From assembly GCA_905183005.1 (NCBI GenBank), contig CAJJDO010000053.1:68165-132164 (forward strand): a DNA stretch of 64,000 nt, in the 5' to 3' direction. This document shows, piece by piece, positions 1 through 11,466 of this stretch. The translations under genes and the position numbers were made by a program. The notes under the pieces are model-generated. The model ran no database searches. It was not told the origin of the DNA and worked only from the letters and a program-made list of their open reading frames with translations. The stretch is from Paramecium pentaurelia (taxonomy: Eukaryota; Ciliophora; Oligohymenophorea; Peniculida; Parameciidae). How positions within the stretch are numbered: the first letter of the stretch is position 1; each line of letters begins with the position of its first letter.

Positions 1-169
1 ATTAAGAATATTCACATACTCTACCAACTAATAAATATTTAACTTAATCAAATGATCAAAAAAATAAAATAAGACATGTAAGAGTTAAAATTATCTTCTA
101 TTTTAAATTTCTAATGTTTTTGAATTCTGCGATTGTTAAGTTTAGAAAATAATCAATAATAAAATATCA

Positions 170-579
170 ATGTCACAAAAAGTAACTAAAAATAGAATAA
201 ATTAATCTTTCTAAAACTAAAAAGCTTTATTACTCTGAATTGCAACTATAATCATTAAAAAATAATGAATTTAATTATATTTAAGAAATATCAAATGAGG
301 AATTTTTTAAACATATTTAAGAATCATATAAATAAAGTCTATATTATAATAATGCTCTTAGAAATTGATTCTGCTATTGGATTAAATTTAGAATCTAAAA
401 AATAAAGAAACAATATTCCAAAAGATTGGATCTAATATTAAACAATTTAGATATAAATTAAAAAGATAATAATACTCAATTAAACATATATTTCTATAAA
501 AGAAATTAAATAATACTAAAAATTTCTGAAATTTTAGTAGAAATTACCTTATCTCAAAATACTAATGTAAAGAATATGA
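170..579 (+). pseudogene. Possible small gene or gene fragment with broken frame
   Basis: Several stretches here read as protein when TAA/TAG are Gln, for example a Glu/Asn/Gln-rich helix-like run around 225-350 and another around 425-575, but they lie in different frames. A candidate 25-nt intron (GTC...TAG, about 343-367) joins the first two pieces. After it there is no GT dinucleotide to explain the next frame change, so either the gene is decayed, a base is wrong, or this is chance open frame in AT-rich DNA. An ATG at 170 is a possible start and a TGA at 577 a possible end. No family is recognised. This is the weakest gene call in the window. Confidence 0.25.
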
Positions 580-724
580 AAAAAAAGAAAAAAAATGATA
601 CAGTAAAGCCTTAATAAACTCTATCTATCAAATAAAATAGATTCTACATTACATTTTATTTCATTTTCTTTTTTTTATTTTATTAATTATATTTTATACT
701 CTAATAGTATGATAATAATTAACT

Positions 725-1116
725 TCAAATTTAAGTGGTTTATTAATCATTACCCCAATTTTTTAAGCTATGATTAGGTTATGTTAAATATTGAAGATCA
801 AATTCACTTACTTTTTTGAATATACCATTCTTACCTATTAATATTTTATATATTATACCTTGATGAATATTCATCATTCCTTTAAAAAGGTTTGTATAAG
901 CTCCAACCATTACGCATACATCTCCTGGAGATATGGCTGACTCATCCATATCATGTAAATTCAAGAATGCACTACCAGTCTCATCTGCAATCCAATACTT
1001 TGTGATTTTCTTATAAGTTTTAGTAATTTATGTTTCAATTTTTTTAAGTATTATGAATCTAATAAAGTGGGTTATTTTAAATACTTGAATTCTAAGTTTT
1101 TTTAAGTTGGATACAT
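725..1116 (-). CDS. SOSS complex subunit B / NABP-like OB-fold ssDNA-binding protein
   Basis: Two exons, 1116-1085 and 1058-725, around a 26-nt GTA...TAG intron (1059-1084), give 121 aa with a TGA stop. The protein is essentially one OB fold. It shows the ordered motifs of the human hSSB1/NABP family: an N-terminal QKNLEFKFIIL strand, then KYWIADETGSA, ISPGDV, YTNLFKG and the closing KKVSEFDL and YLTQPN segments. Family members bind single-stranded DNA in DNA repair and, in animals, within the SOSS/Integrator complex; that role is by homology only. The protein ends soon after the fold, without the long tail of vertebrate members. An in-frame ATG at 1188 would add 24 residues, but it lies 13 bp from the P450 start on the other strand, so I chose 1116. 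Confidence 0.8.
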
Positions 1117-1201
1117 ATTTTTGATTTGATTTTCGAATTTTTGCTTAAAGAGAATGGAATTTAGTTATTCAAACACCTATTAATTCATCATTTAATTAAT
1201 T

Positions 1202-2741
1202 ATGATATATATTATTTTAGGAATACTCGCTCTAATCTATTTAATCACTCAGCCACTCTTAGTTGTTATCTATTTCAAAATTAAGTATGGCAAAAGAGTG
1301 ATTATTCAATATGCTCCTATGTTAGGACTTCTTCGTACTCTAAGTCAATCAAGATCAATCAATGGAGATGCATTTGAATCATTGTCCATACTGATAAAAA
1401 ATAATAGATAAGCTGACATATTAGTTACTAATTTATTATTTCGACCAATGATTGTATTCCTAAAACCAAAATACTATCGAATATTCATGCAATAATATTA
1501 AGATTATAGTAAATTCCATATGATAGTTGACAAAAGATTGATATCAAAAGGCATGCTTATGGAAGAAGGAGCAAAGTGGAAGTAATAAAGAAATCTTTTA
1601 GGTGCTCATTTCGAATATAATAAGCTAATTAACCTTATACCAATGATAAATGATGTAGCCTAAAAGAAATTGGCTAATTTACCAAATGAAATATTCCCAG
1701 CTATGAATATAGCCTCTTCAATTACAGGTGAAGTTGTACTCAAGGCCTTTTTTGGTGAGGATATTGCTAAATTAAGTCTTAATGGACAAGATCCTTCATT
1801 ATGTGTCACATAATTAATCACTCGATTTGGATAATTAATTACTGAGTCTAGATTCTTTCAAATAAAGAGAGCATTACTTGAAGAAAAAGTATTCAGTGTA
1901 TTTCCAAGAAAAATAGAATAAGATTTATATGAATTAAATACTATTATGCTTGATCATATGAAAAAGGCAATAAAAAGTAGAATGGAAAAATTAAAAAATT
2001 GTAAGAATATTGAACATCAGGATTATCTAGATGTTTATTTAGATGTTTACTTAAATAAAAATGATTCTATGAATCCTCCCATAACTGAAGATGAAATTCT
2101 ATAATAATCTATAACACTTTACTTTGCAGGAACTGAAACTACTGCTAATTTAGTTACTACAGCTTGTTATTTCTTAGCTGAAAATCAACAACTTTAAGAA
2201 GAAGTTTATTAGGAAATACTTGGAGTATTAAATGGAGAATAAATAATCACTGCTAAACACTTATAAAATCTATAAAAAGTTACAGGATTTTTAATGGAAT
2301 GTCTTCGATTAAAACCAGTTGCTCCTATGTTAATATCTAAACAAGCATAAAAGGATATATATATTAATGATATATTCATTAAAAAAGGTAGATATTTGAT
2401 AATATTAATGTATAGGATGGTATGTTAATTATATGGTATTATCAAATGCATAAAATAATAAATACTTTTCTAATCCAACATAGATTGATATTACAAGATG
2501 GAAATCTGATGGGACTCTAAATGATTCAACTATTGATCCATTTGCCTTTGTGCCATTCTCAGCTGGAGGTAGAAATTGTATTGGACAATATCTTGCCATA
2601 ATTGAGAGTAAAATTGTCATCTCAAAAATACTGTTAAATTATAGATTAAAATTAAATGAGAAAATTAAAAGAGCAGAGTGGATAGCTAAAATTACTTATG
2701 GTTTATCAAATCAAGATTACATAAAATGGGAGACAAGATGA
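1202..2741 (+). CDS. Cytochrome P450 monooxygenase
   Basis: Exons 1202-2387 and 2416-2741, split by a 28-nt GTA...TAG intron, encode 503 aa, a normal P450 length. An N-terminal hydrophobic helix (about residues 1-26) should anchor it to the ER membrane. P450 landmarks occur in order: a helix-C WKQQRN, the I-helix FAGTETTA near residue 308 (oxygen-activating A/G-x-T-T), an ExxR-type ECLR in helix K, and the heme-binding loop PFSAGGRNCIG, where Cys450 is the axial heme ligand. The reaction is NADPH-dependent monooxygenation; the substrate cannot be told from sequence. The layout resembles eukaryotic CYP3/CYP4-type enzymes. It ends 26 bp from the stop of the next gene on the opposite strand. Confidence 0.93.
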
Positions 2742-2767
2742 TGTTTAATATTTTAATGTTTAGATTT

Positions 2768-4075
2768 TCATTACAAAAAATTTAAATGATCACACTTTGG
2801 CATACATTATGAATGTCTAACTTTAAGTTATTAAATTAATTTGATAAATTAATTATATTTTGGTGATTCTCCTCCTTCTTAATTTTCAAATAAATTAGGT
2901 GGATATTATAATCCAACATATTGACATGCTTTAAGAAATTGTACTTGTTCTTAAGGTAACATTAATTTTTAATAAAGGTATTTGCTATCTTGATTTGGTA
3001 TTGAATTTTTTGAAATTTATAAGTCTAACCTTTTACTAAAGCTTTCAAAACTTCTCTCAATTCTTGGTAAAGAAGTAGATCTTATTTTTTAATTAGAAAA
3101 CACAATGCTTCTATTATTTTTATCTTAACTTATGCTAAATCTTTTGTTCCTTTCTTCAATTGTTGGAATTTGTATGAATTTCTTAATTAAACTATTTACT
3201 TATTTTCTACTTTTTAATTTCAATATTTCACTTCCCTATGCCTCAATCAAACTTATTTTATGATCTAATTCTGATTTTTAAGCTTTCATTATTATTTTAG
3301 CTTCTTAATACTTGATTATCTCTTCTTTCAATCTTCTCTCATAATTTGAACTTGTTGTGTCAATTAATTGTTTAAGCTCTTAATTTTGTTCTTATAAAAA
3401 CATAATATCAAAGCTACTCATATTTGTTTAAATCTCTTGATGTACCTTCTTTTTTTGTATCAATAGCTTTTTTAACATTCCTTAATTATTTTTAATAGCA
3501 TCTCTCATTTTTTCAGTTTCTTCTTCTACAATTTACATTCCTTAAGGAACCTCCTTTGGACTTGGATGCGAATCAATAATGTTTTTACTATTAATCGAGA
3601 GTTTATGAATAAAATCACCAATTGATGACATTTCAATACTTGCTCGACTTTAATTGACCTTAGCCACCTTATGTTTTTCTTTTATGCTCTATTATATTAA
3701 ACATTCAAAAGGCACACTCCTGGGATGTGGAGATAAATGTAGTTAGAATTATTGAATCCATAATAACAAATTATTCAAGATAACCAAATGATATCCAGAT
3801 AGAGTCTTTCATGATAATACTGTAATATTACTTTTATCACTTCTCCCAAATAAGCTAAATCATACTCTCCCAAACTCAAGATTAACTACGCTTCACAAAC
3901 TGTCACAATATTACAGTATTATCTAAGGTCTTCAATGTAGCCCTGTTAAATTTCTTATTGTCGATCGTTGAATTACACTTAAGCCTTTTACAAAACTTGC
4001 CTTATCTTCACTGTGAGCTTCTCCAAACTTAATAGCAGCTATTGAAAATTACTCTGGATATTATATGGAACTCAT
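2768..4075 (-). CDS. Uncharacterised coiled-coil protein
   Basis: Four exons with introns at 3954-3976 (23 nt), 3886-3914 (29 nt) and 3806-3831 (26 nt) give 409 aa. The first ~100 residues are mixed hydrophobic helices. Residues ~150-290 are rich in Glu, Lys, Gln and Ile/Leu with heptad-like spacing, suggesting a coiled coil. The C-terminus ends CMPKCDHLNFLQ. No enzymatic motif or known domain is recognised. The 54-nt exon 3832-3885 is bounded by phase-0 introns, so skipping it would keep frame, and a 17-bp inverted repeat spans this exon (see findings). The gene converges with the P450, only 26 bp between stops. Confidence 0.75.
3813..3923. repeat. 17-bp perfect inverted repeat flanking a cassette exon
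   Basis: GATAATACTGTAATATT at 3813-3829 is exactly the reverse complement of 3907-3923, with 77 nt between. On the transcript (minus strand) one arm covers the exon end and 5' splice site of intron 3886-3914; the other lies inside intron 3806-3831. A stem would enclose the whole 54-nt exon between them. Pairing is seen in the sequence; any effect on splicing is inference. Confidence 0.7.
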
Positions 4076-4261
4076 CTGCTTTGTTATAATAAAAAATGAA
4101 TTATAATCTTAAAATCATTTATGATTTGTTATACAATTAATAATTAAATATGTATCTTAAAATCTACATATTTTTCTATTCATCCATTATATAAAAAATA
4201 GAAAAGTCTTTTATTCTAAACCATTCCTTTACTAAAATATTTATATTTATTATTAAAAAAC

Positions 4262-5108
4262 ATGAGTTATGGATGGCTGACAGAAAGTTCCTTGATTCCA
4301 GAACCCGCAGTTCCTATCAATGTAGATAACTCATCTGTAATTATATAATATATCCAAACACAGATAGTTGCTATGAAAATAGCATTGATGAAGGATAAAT
4401 AAAATGAATAAGGTGCTCTTTCCAAGGCAAAAGTAGTTAAAAAATAAGAAAAAAGAATCAACAAAGGAATTGAAGAAAGAATTAAGAGGGATATGAAAGA
4501 TAATGCTGCTGAAACTGATTAAAATCGTTTAGAAAAACTTAATGCAATTTTAACAAAAAAGGCTGAAATATATGATAGATAAAAACAAACAGGAATAGTA
4601 ACTAAGAATTCATTGATAGACTTTAATTTAAAATAGTTAAATGATATGAGTGAAAAAGATTAAGAGTATTAAATACTTTATTATTTGTTAGATAATATGA
4701 AATGGAAAGACAAGAATTTATAAAGAAAAAGAAGGAGGAAATTCATTAAGCATAAAGAAATCTAATAAATCAAAGACCTGAAATTGCAAATCCCTAATTA
4801 GGATTTTAGTAAAATTAATAAGAACTTGAAAGAATTTAATGGGAATAACAAATGATGAAAGATATAGAAAACAATATTAAAGATTCAAATTAAATTCTAT
4901 TCGAAAAAGGACCAATTGAACAATCTTATGATAAAAGATTATCATAAGCAGAAAAAGAGTAAAAAATAATTCTTATATTCATAGTAAACTTCCAAATGTT
5001 ATAAGTGAAGAATAGGAAGCTAAAGAAAAGATATCAGAAATAGCAAGAAAAAGAAAAGAATTTTAAGAAATTAGAATGGAAAAACTAAAAAAGTTAATTA
5101 AAAAGTGA
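4262..5108 (+). CDS. Uncharacterised highly charged helical protein
   Basis: Three exons (4262-4665, 4692-4958, 4985-5108), separated by two 26-nt GTA...TAG introns, give 264 aa. The N-terminus begins MSYGWLTESSLIPEPAVPI. From about residue 40 the protein is dominated by Lys, Glu, Gln and Arg with few hydrophobics, typical of long single helices or coiled coils. A late run, RKRKEFQEIRMEKLKKLIKK, closes the protein. A YGWLTES-type N-terminus followed by a charged helix is reminiscent of small conserved eukaryotic coiled-coil proteins, but I cannot name the family with confidence. No signal peptide or membrane segment is seen. Confidence 0.75.
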
Positions 5109-5424
5109 TTATTTATAGTCAAACTTAAATTATTCGCATTCATTAATTCATTTTTTTTAATACAGAGAAAATTAGTTTAACTACTAATTAATATACTAAT
5201 CCTTTTTAAAAGTACTAAAATAGAACTATATTTCATTATAAAATTCAGAATATCTGAAAAATAATATTATTAAATATATATTATTTCGTCTGTTCCTTTT
5301 GATTTAAAAGTAGTTCTTAGAGTTCCTTTATTAGATTTAATTGTATACTACATTTTAAACTAAATCATAGTAGTGATATCATTAATTTAGACTTTATTGT
5401 TATTAATAATTATCATAAATTTTT
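5109..5424. other. Intergenic, AT-rich
   Basis: About 315 bp between two plus-strand genes. Nothing beyond AT-rich sequence; open stretches are short and show no coding character. It should contain the 3' end of the upstream gene and the promoter of the next. Confidence 0.5.
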
Positions 5425-5694
5425 ATGAATTTATAGATATAATCAGAGAAATGTCTGTTTTCTAACAAAAATAGACATTAATTTGGTCCAACACCTTAAG
5501 CTGTAAAAATAAATAACAAAAGATTAAAAAGAGAATGTAAGAGTGTTATGGAAGTCTCTTTTAAAAAGAATGATTAAGTGATAATAGTTGAAAATTGGAA
5601 AAAATACAATGAAGACGTGAGTAATCTTGAGCAACCTTAACCTCCTACAAAAAAGTTTAAAGAAACTAGCTGTGCTGGTTGTTATATTTTCTGA
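5425..5694 (+). CDS. Small basic protein with C-terminal CaaX-like box
   Basis: A single uninterrupted frame from ATG 5425 to TGA 5692-5694 gives 89 aa. It is basic (KRLKRECK, FKKNDQ, KKYNED segments) and ends SCAGCYIF. The last four residues, C-Y-I-F, fit a CaaX prenylation motif, with Phe favouring geranylgeranylation in known systems, and a second Cys three residues upstream could be palmitoylated. Prenylation would place the protein on membranes. No Ras/Rab G-motifs are present, so it is not a small GTPase. A later ATG at 5451 lies in another frame that soon stops. The family is unknown and the short length keeps confidence moderate. Confidence 0.55.
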
Positions 5695-6022
5695 AGAAAT
5701 GAAATATATTTATATAAATTTGGACTGTATTTTGAATATTTTCCAAATGTGATTTTATAGATACATCTATTAAAACCAGATTAAAAATCTAATATTTTGA
5801 TTTACATTAAGTTTACTTACCAATTTGACTTATCGAATAATTAACAATATTTGTATATTAAAGTGAATTAACGATTTCTGTTTTATTTAAGATGAATTTT
5901 TTTTACAAAAGAAGCTCAAAATAATTTAGACTTTAAATTTAATGAAAAAATGAATATAATAAACTTTAGAAGTAATTATTTATAAAAGATTAGAGCAAAA
6001 TATCATTATTTTTTAAATTTAT

Positions 6023-7448
6023 ATGAATATGCTCCAGGAATAAAATTTATCTGACTCTGATTCATATCCTTAAAAGAAAAGAGGTAGAAGTACAAATGAT
6101 CGTCAAAGTAAAATTAAATAGATTATAATAAGTGACAAGTTAGGAGAAACTTGAGTCTTAAAAATAATATTAGTTGTTTTAACTATTCTATGAAAGTTGC
6201 CAGAACATTTCAATAGACTTTTTATATCTTAAAGAATATTTTAATGTTGGTTTAAATGATTGTCCCCATGATGTTGAAATTTTAAAAATTCAAAAGAAAC
6301 TAAACAATCGGCGTTTCTCCTCAAACCCAAAAAAAAGTTGGAGTTTTGATGAAAAAAAAGTATTAGTTTGGGTGATTGGTAAGTATTGTTCTTTGAAATA
6401 AAAAAATTGCAGATTTTTAAATAGTGACGATTTTAATGAAATTGCGTAATATTTATTTAGAAGGAATGCTGAGAATATCAAATAAAAATGGACTTCTATG
6501 CACAAAACATCTTTAATTGCATAACCTTTCACTTAGGAAGAAGATCAGTAATTATAAATATTATTTGAAAAATACAAAAATGATGAAAATAGATGGAAAA
6601 AAATTGCTTAAGAAATGAGCAAAGTGAATTAAATTTACAGAACAAGTAAATAATTAAGAGAAAGATGGATTAATTATTTAGATCCATCATTAATAAAAAT
6701 TAAGGATCCTTGGACAGATAGAGAAGATTTAGAATTGATTTATTAAATTTAATAAAAAGGTAAGAAATGGACAGAAATAGCAAAATAATTAAAAAGAAAT
6801 GAAAATTAAGTGAAGAATCGATTTAATGGATTATTAAAAAGAGATGAAGTAGATGATGATTTAAATAAATTAATTGATAAAATATTATGGAGAATTAGTA
6901 AATATCCAATAGATGAATTGAAAAATTAACATGAAAAATAACATTTTCATAATAATCATCTTTAAAGTTTATTATTAGCAGTAGGAAATATTGAATCAAT
7001 TACTAGAGAAGAGTCTTATGAATTGACACCTTGTATGGTTAATCTTAAAACTAATTAAATATATTTTACTCCTAATTATATGTTATAAGAAATTCTATTA
7101 TATTAGTAATAGGATATGGGAGATGGATTTGAAAAAATCAAAAGAGAAATAGAGAAATTTGAACCATCTTAATTTAGAGTAGCCTCATTATCTATTATTA
7201 GTGAAGAGTATCAACAACAACCATAACTTTAACATAATCATCAACATTTTATACACTCATTTTCTGAAATGCCAAATTTTGAATCCTCTAATTAGCCTGC
7301 ATCTATTGAAATTAAAACATACATTAATCCATTTTATTCCTTAAAGAATTTATAATAAAAGTACATTAGGTATCGGACTGATTTATCACTACCAAAGGTA
7401 ATGAATTCTATACCTTGGAAATCATAACCCTAATTATTATTTTGTTGA
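6023..7448 (+). CDS. Three-repeat (R1R2R3-type) Myb DNA-binding protein
   Basis: Exons 6023-6107 and 6133-7448 around a 25-nt intron (GTA...AAG) give 466 aa. An acidic-basic N-terminus (SDSDSYPQKKRGR) precedes three tandem Myb/SANT helices. Repeat 1 starts KKSWSFDEKK and runs to KQKWTSMH; it is the most divergent. Repeat 2 has PFTQEEDQ...LRERWINYLDPS. Repeat 3 has DPWTDREDLEL...NQVKNRFNGLLKR, with the NQVKNRF recognition helix typical of the family. The Gln/His-rich C-terminal half has no known domain. Proteins of this build are nuclear, sequence-specific transcription regulators; targets are unknown. Two in-frame ATGs (6023, 6029) are possible starts. Confidence 0.85.
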
Positions 7449-7801
7449 ATTTCGTTTTCGTTTTATCATAAATAAACTATTAAAAATATATTTGTTTTAT
7501 ATAAATATGAAATCAATAGATATTTTTTATTTAATATTGCTATTATTATTATTATTGCTATTTCAAATATTAATAATAATAAAGTTTATAATAATTAAAT
7601 AGTTGATAATAACTTTAATTTTAACAATATAATAGAATGTTGAGATACAATAGTTAATTATAAAATGATATAACTATAATATTAAAATTGATAATCTATT
7701 AATAATTGAAGTTTTTATAAATTTATTATAAATATTTTTGAAATTTTGAATCACTAATGATAATAAGTGAATAAAATATAAATTTAATTATTTTCTATAG
7801 A
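7449..7801. other. Intergenic with ATT-type simple sequence
   Basis: About 350 bp with no supported gene. It contains short (ATT)n-type runs near 7540-7560 and long A/T tracts. It presumably carries the 3' end of the Myb gene and the promoter of the WD40 gene; no further signal is clear. Confidence 0.5.
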
Positions 7802-10762
7802 ATGGAACAAATTTTTGGAAATTCTGTTTCACATAACAATTAAATAGCTTTATAAGATTATTTTGCTTATTCAGCAGGCTAAAAGGTTGTGTATTATTCA
7901 ATCGAAAATAATGAATAATTAAACTTTTTTATTGGATAAGCTTAAGTAAATTCCATACTTATTTCCAGAGATGGTAATCTAATATTTACAGGAGAATAAA
8001 GTTTTAAAAGTCCAGCAATTAATATTTATAAAATAACTACAGATAAAATCCTTTAACCTGTTCATAGATTAATTGGTCATAAATTTGGAATAAAACAATT
8101 ATTAGAATCTCCTATAAAACCATTTTTATTTTCACTTGGAACAGAATAAGATAAAACATTATTTTTATGGGATTTATAAACAAATAAAAGTTTGGCTATC
8201 AATAAGCTACAGAATAAAGTGAATTCAATTAGATTTTCAAAAACAGGTACTATCTTAATTAGTACAGGTTAATCTCATTTACAATATTGGTAATTTCGTT
8301 AAGATGGAACTCCAATATTTGAAGGATTAACTTTATAATCCAAAAGTTTTTAATTATTTGATTAATTTGTATAAAAAAATTACATAGATTGTTTTATTGA
8401 TGATAATGTTTATGCATTCACATCAGATGCTATATTATGTATTTTTTCTTTGGTTACAAAATAATTAATGTCTTTTATGCAATTAGATTTAATTTAATTA
8501 TTAACTTACACCTTTAATGGAACATACTTTTTTTTTGGAAGTACTAATTCTAAAATTTAAATATGTGATACTGAATTGTAACATGTTTCTTTTCTCACTT
8601 ATAATAATTAAATTAAAAATGAATATGATTGCATAGGGATTGAAGCAAATGATGTTTATTTGATCTCTGTTTATAGAAATAAAAATATTGCAATTTGGAA
8701 CATAAAATCTATTAATAAGATTGAATAAATAAGAGTTCTTTATAGTCATACTAATTTAATTAATGATTTAATTGTTCTTAAACCTTAATCAATATAAGAA
8801 GTATCATTCTTTGCTTCAATTAGTGAATAAAATTTGGCCATTTGGCATACTAATTCTAATTTGAATTAAATTAAGAAATTTAATATGCATAATAATGTAA
8901 CTTATTTAGAATAATTTAAATCTGATTTTCAATATAATGAATTAAGGTGTCTTTCTTAATCAAGTGATGGATAATATTTAGCTATTGGAGACACTTATGG
9001 ATTATTGAAAATCTTTTCATTTGTCAATTTTAAATAATTGGCTTCTGTGCAAGCTCATACTTTGAAAATAACAGTAATTTAATACTGGACTTTCAATAAT
9101 TGTTTTATGACAGGATCAGAGGATAAAACTATAGCCATATATGAGAAATCAAATTTTAAAAATTATAAACTTCTTTCACATCATTCTGATTCAATTCTTA
9201 ATATTTTTACTTATTAAAATAAGATCATTACATATTCAAAAGATAAATATTTAATATTTTTGGAATATTCATAATAAAATTATAATGTTTACCATAAATC
9301 TTAATTGAATAGAATAAATTCAATTGATTAAGATTAAAACCTTTTATTTATTATATAGGATGGAGTTATCTCTGTAATTGATATTTTATAAAATCATCAA
9401 AAACTAATTTTAAATATTTAAGATTGCTTAAAATTAAGAGTGTCTCATCAAGATAATTACAGTATTTTGGCCACTGCCACATTTAATAAGATTACAATTT
9501 ATAAATATATGAATTAAAATGATTATAAAAAATTAGAAGAATTAGATATTGATAATATAGTTATGATTGAATTTGCCAATAATAATACACATTTAATTGT
9601 TATGTCAAGAGAAGTGAATACAATATTATTATGGAAACTTAATTCTATAAAATCTATATAATAATAAAAAAAACCTATTTCATAAGATAGTTGGATTATT
9701 AATCATTTTTGGGAAAATAATATATAAAATTAAGAATAATCATAATAATAAATTGAAGTGGATGAGATTATAAAATTTGATTCAGAGAGTGATGAAGGAT
9801 TAAATGAACAAATTAAAATAGTATCTGAAACACCAAGATTAGATTTATTGGCTTTAACATTAGGAGTTTAACATGCAAGTGAAATAAAAAAATAATTAAA
9901 TCAAGTTACTTAATAAATTTAAGAGTAAATTTAAATAAATAAAATTGATATAAAATAAGAGGAATAAGATTTATTACATAATCCATTTTATGAAGAACAA
10001 AAAAGTATGTAAGAATTTCAAAAGAAACAAAATTCTAAAATTATGAAAAGACAATTAATGAAAAAAACATCTAATCTTGAATTAAAATAAGATTAAATTA
10101 AGGATTAACAAAAAATTGAATAAAATTATGCTATTATTAATAGTATTGCATTACCTAATTAAAGTTATTTAGGATAGAAAAATCAAAATTAAATTGTATA
10201 ATATGAAAAAATGCCTATTTTAGAAATGGATATAAAAAGATTTGAAAGCAGTTATGTTATGAAAAATATTTAATAGAGTATTCGTAATTAATCTAAATTC
10301 TAAAATTCTTTTTAGCCTGAAAATTCTATCATGTTAAATTGCTCGTACAATTTTACTGAAAGAAAACAGGATACTTAGAATTATGATGACGAAAATCTAC
10401 TATATGTATTTGATATCAAAGATAAAATAGTAAAATCAATAGATTAATATAGCCAAATGTCATTTGAGATTGATGATGATTTCATTAAGTGAACTTATTG
10501 AAGGTCTCAATTAAATACAATAGCCATTAAAAGATAAAGTATTAGTAGAAGTTGATAAAGATTTGGAAGCTATTTGTTAAGATGTATAAGATATTAGATA
10601 AGTTGATTGTGAATCAATAGAAGAAAATTAAGAAGATTAATAAGAATATATATGTAATATTAAAATATTAGTTTAATAGAAAAGGTAGTTAGTTAATGTA
10701 GTGAAGAATTATTTGAAAATTATGTTAAGAATTTATTTGGTTAAATGTATAATTAATAGTGA
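7802..10762 (+). CDS. WD40-repeat protein of the WDR62/MAPKBP1 type
   Basis: Three exons (7802-10405, 10431-10653, 10680-10762) with 25- and 26-nt GTA...TAG introns give 969 aa. The first ~600 residues form WD40 repeats, probably two propellers. Blades include DKTLFLWDLQ, IAIWNIKS, LAIWHTNS and GSEDKTIAIYEKS. The N-terminal order (a YxAG...VVYY strand, then FTGEQSFKSPAINIYKI and GHKFGIKQL) matches the start of WDR62/MAPKBP1 proteins well. The C-terminal third is charged and Gln-rich and ends in a helical segment. Animal relatives are scaffolds for JNK signalling and spindle/centrosome function; the ciliate role is unknown. Ignoring the first intron gives an apparent stop at 10490, but coding clearly continues beyond it. 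Confidence 0.8.
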
Positions 10763-11466
10763 ACTATAATATAATTGTATTATTTATTTTATAATAGATA
10801 ATAATATTATCTTCTTTAGAAAAATTACTTATTCAATTATTATTTATTTATTCTAAAAATTTAAAAGAACTCTTGATTTTCTTATATCTATAAAAATTGT
10901 ACTCATTTCTCTCTTTTTATTTCATCCATTTTGAGTATTGATTTTATATTGAAATTGTTTTGCATTAAATAATTATATAAAATTATCTAATAGAATTGAA
11001 TAATGTTAAATTAAATATTTTTTTTTATTTTAGGATAGTATTAAATACTTATCAATAAGATATTAAAATGTCCATAGTAAATAATCTAATAGAAATAAAG
11101 TTTTATTTACTTTAAAAATTATTACTTGGGTCTTTCTAAATGATATTATATATGAAGAAAAGGATATCTTATCTTCTTATTTTCATTTTTTTAAATAAAT
11201 TATCTTTACCATACTTTAAATTGATAAACCAACCAAACATGAGATAAAGATACATTATTAAATTAGTAAAAATAAGCCTAATATATCCAAAACTTATTTT
11301 TATGCCAATAATAACTTCACTAATCATAATAAAATTATGTATATTATATTATGTACTTTTTAAGAAAATAATTAATAAATTAGTTTATTTTTAATAGAAA
11401 TGAAAAAGACACTATGAGTTTGTTACAGGCTAAAGTTCATTCTCATTTAATTATTTTACATTGCTT
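10763..11466. other. Intergenic, with a doubtful 111-codon open frame
   Basis: About 700 bp between two plus-strand genes. A frame from ATG 11068 to TGA 11401-11403 stays open for 111 codons and is rich in Ile, Leu, Lys and Tyr. With TGA as the only stop, a run of this length is expected fairly often by chance in AT-rich DNA, and it lacks codon or motif support. The rest is poly-A/T sequence with no visible element. Confidence 0.4.

Noticed and set aside
10406..10492. WD40 gene ending at the TGA at 10490-10492
   Set aside because: Clear coding continues to 10762 in another frame, and a canonical 25-nt GTA...TAG intron (10406-10430) joins the two while skipping this TGA.
11068..11403. 111-codon hydrophobic open frame between two genes
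   Set aside because: With TGA as the only stop, frames of this length arise readily in AT-rich DNA, and it has no motif, codon bias or homology that I recognise.
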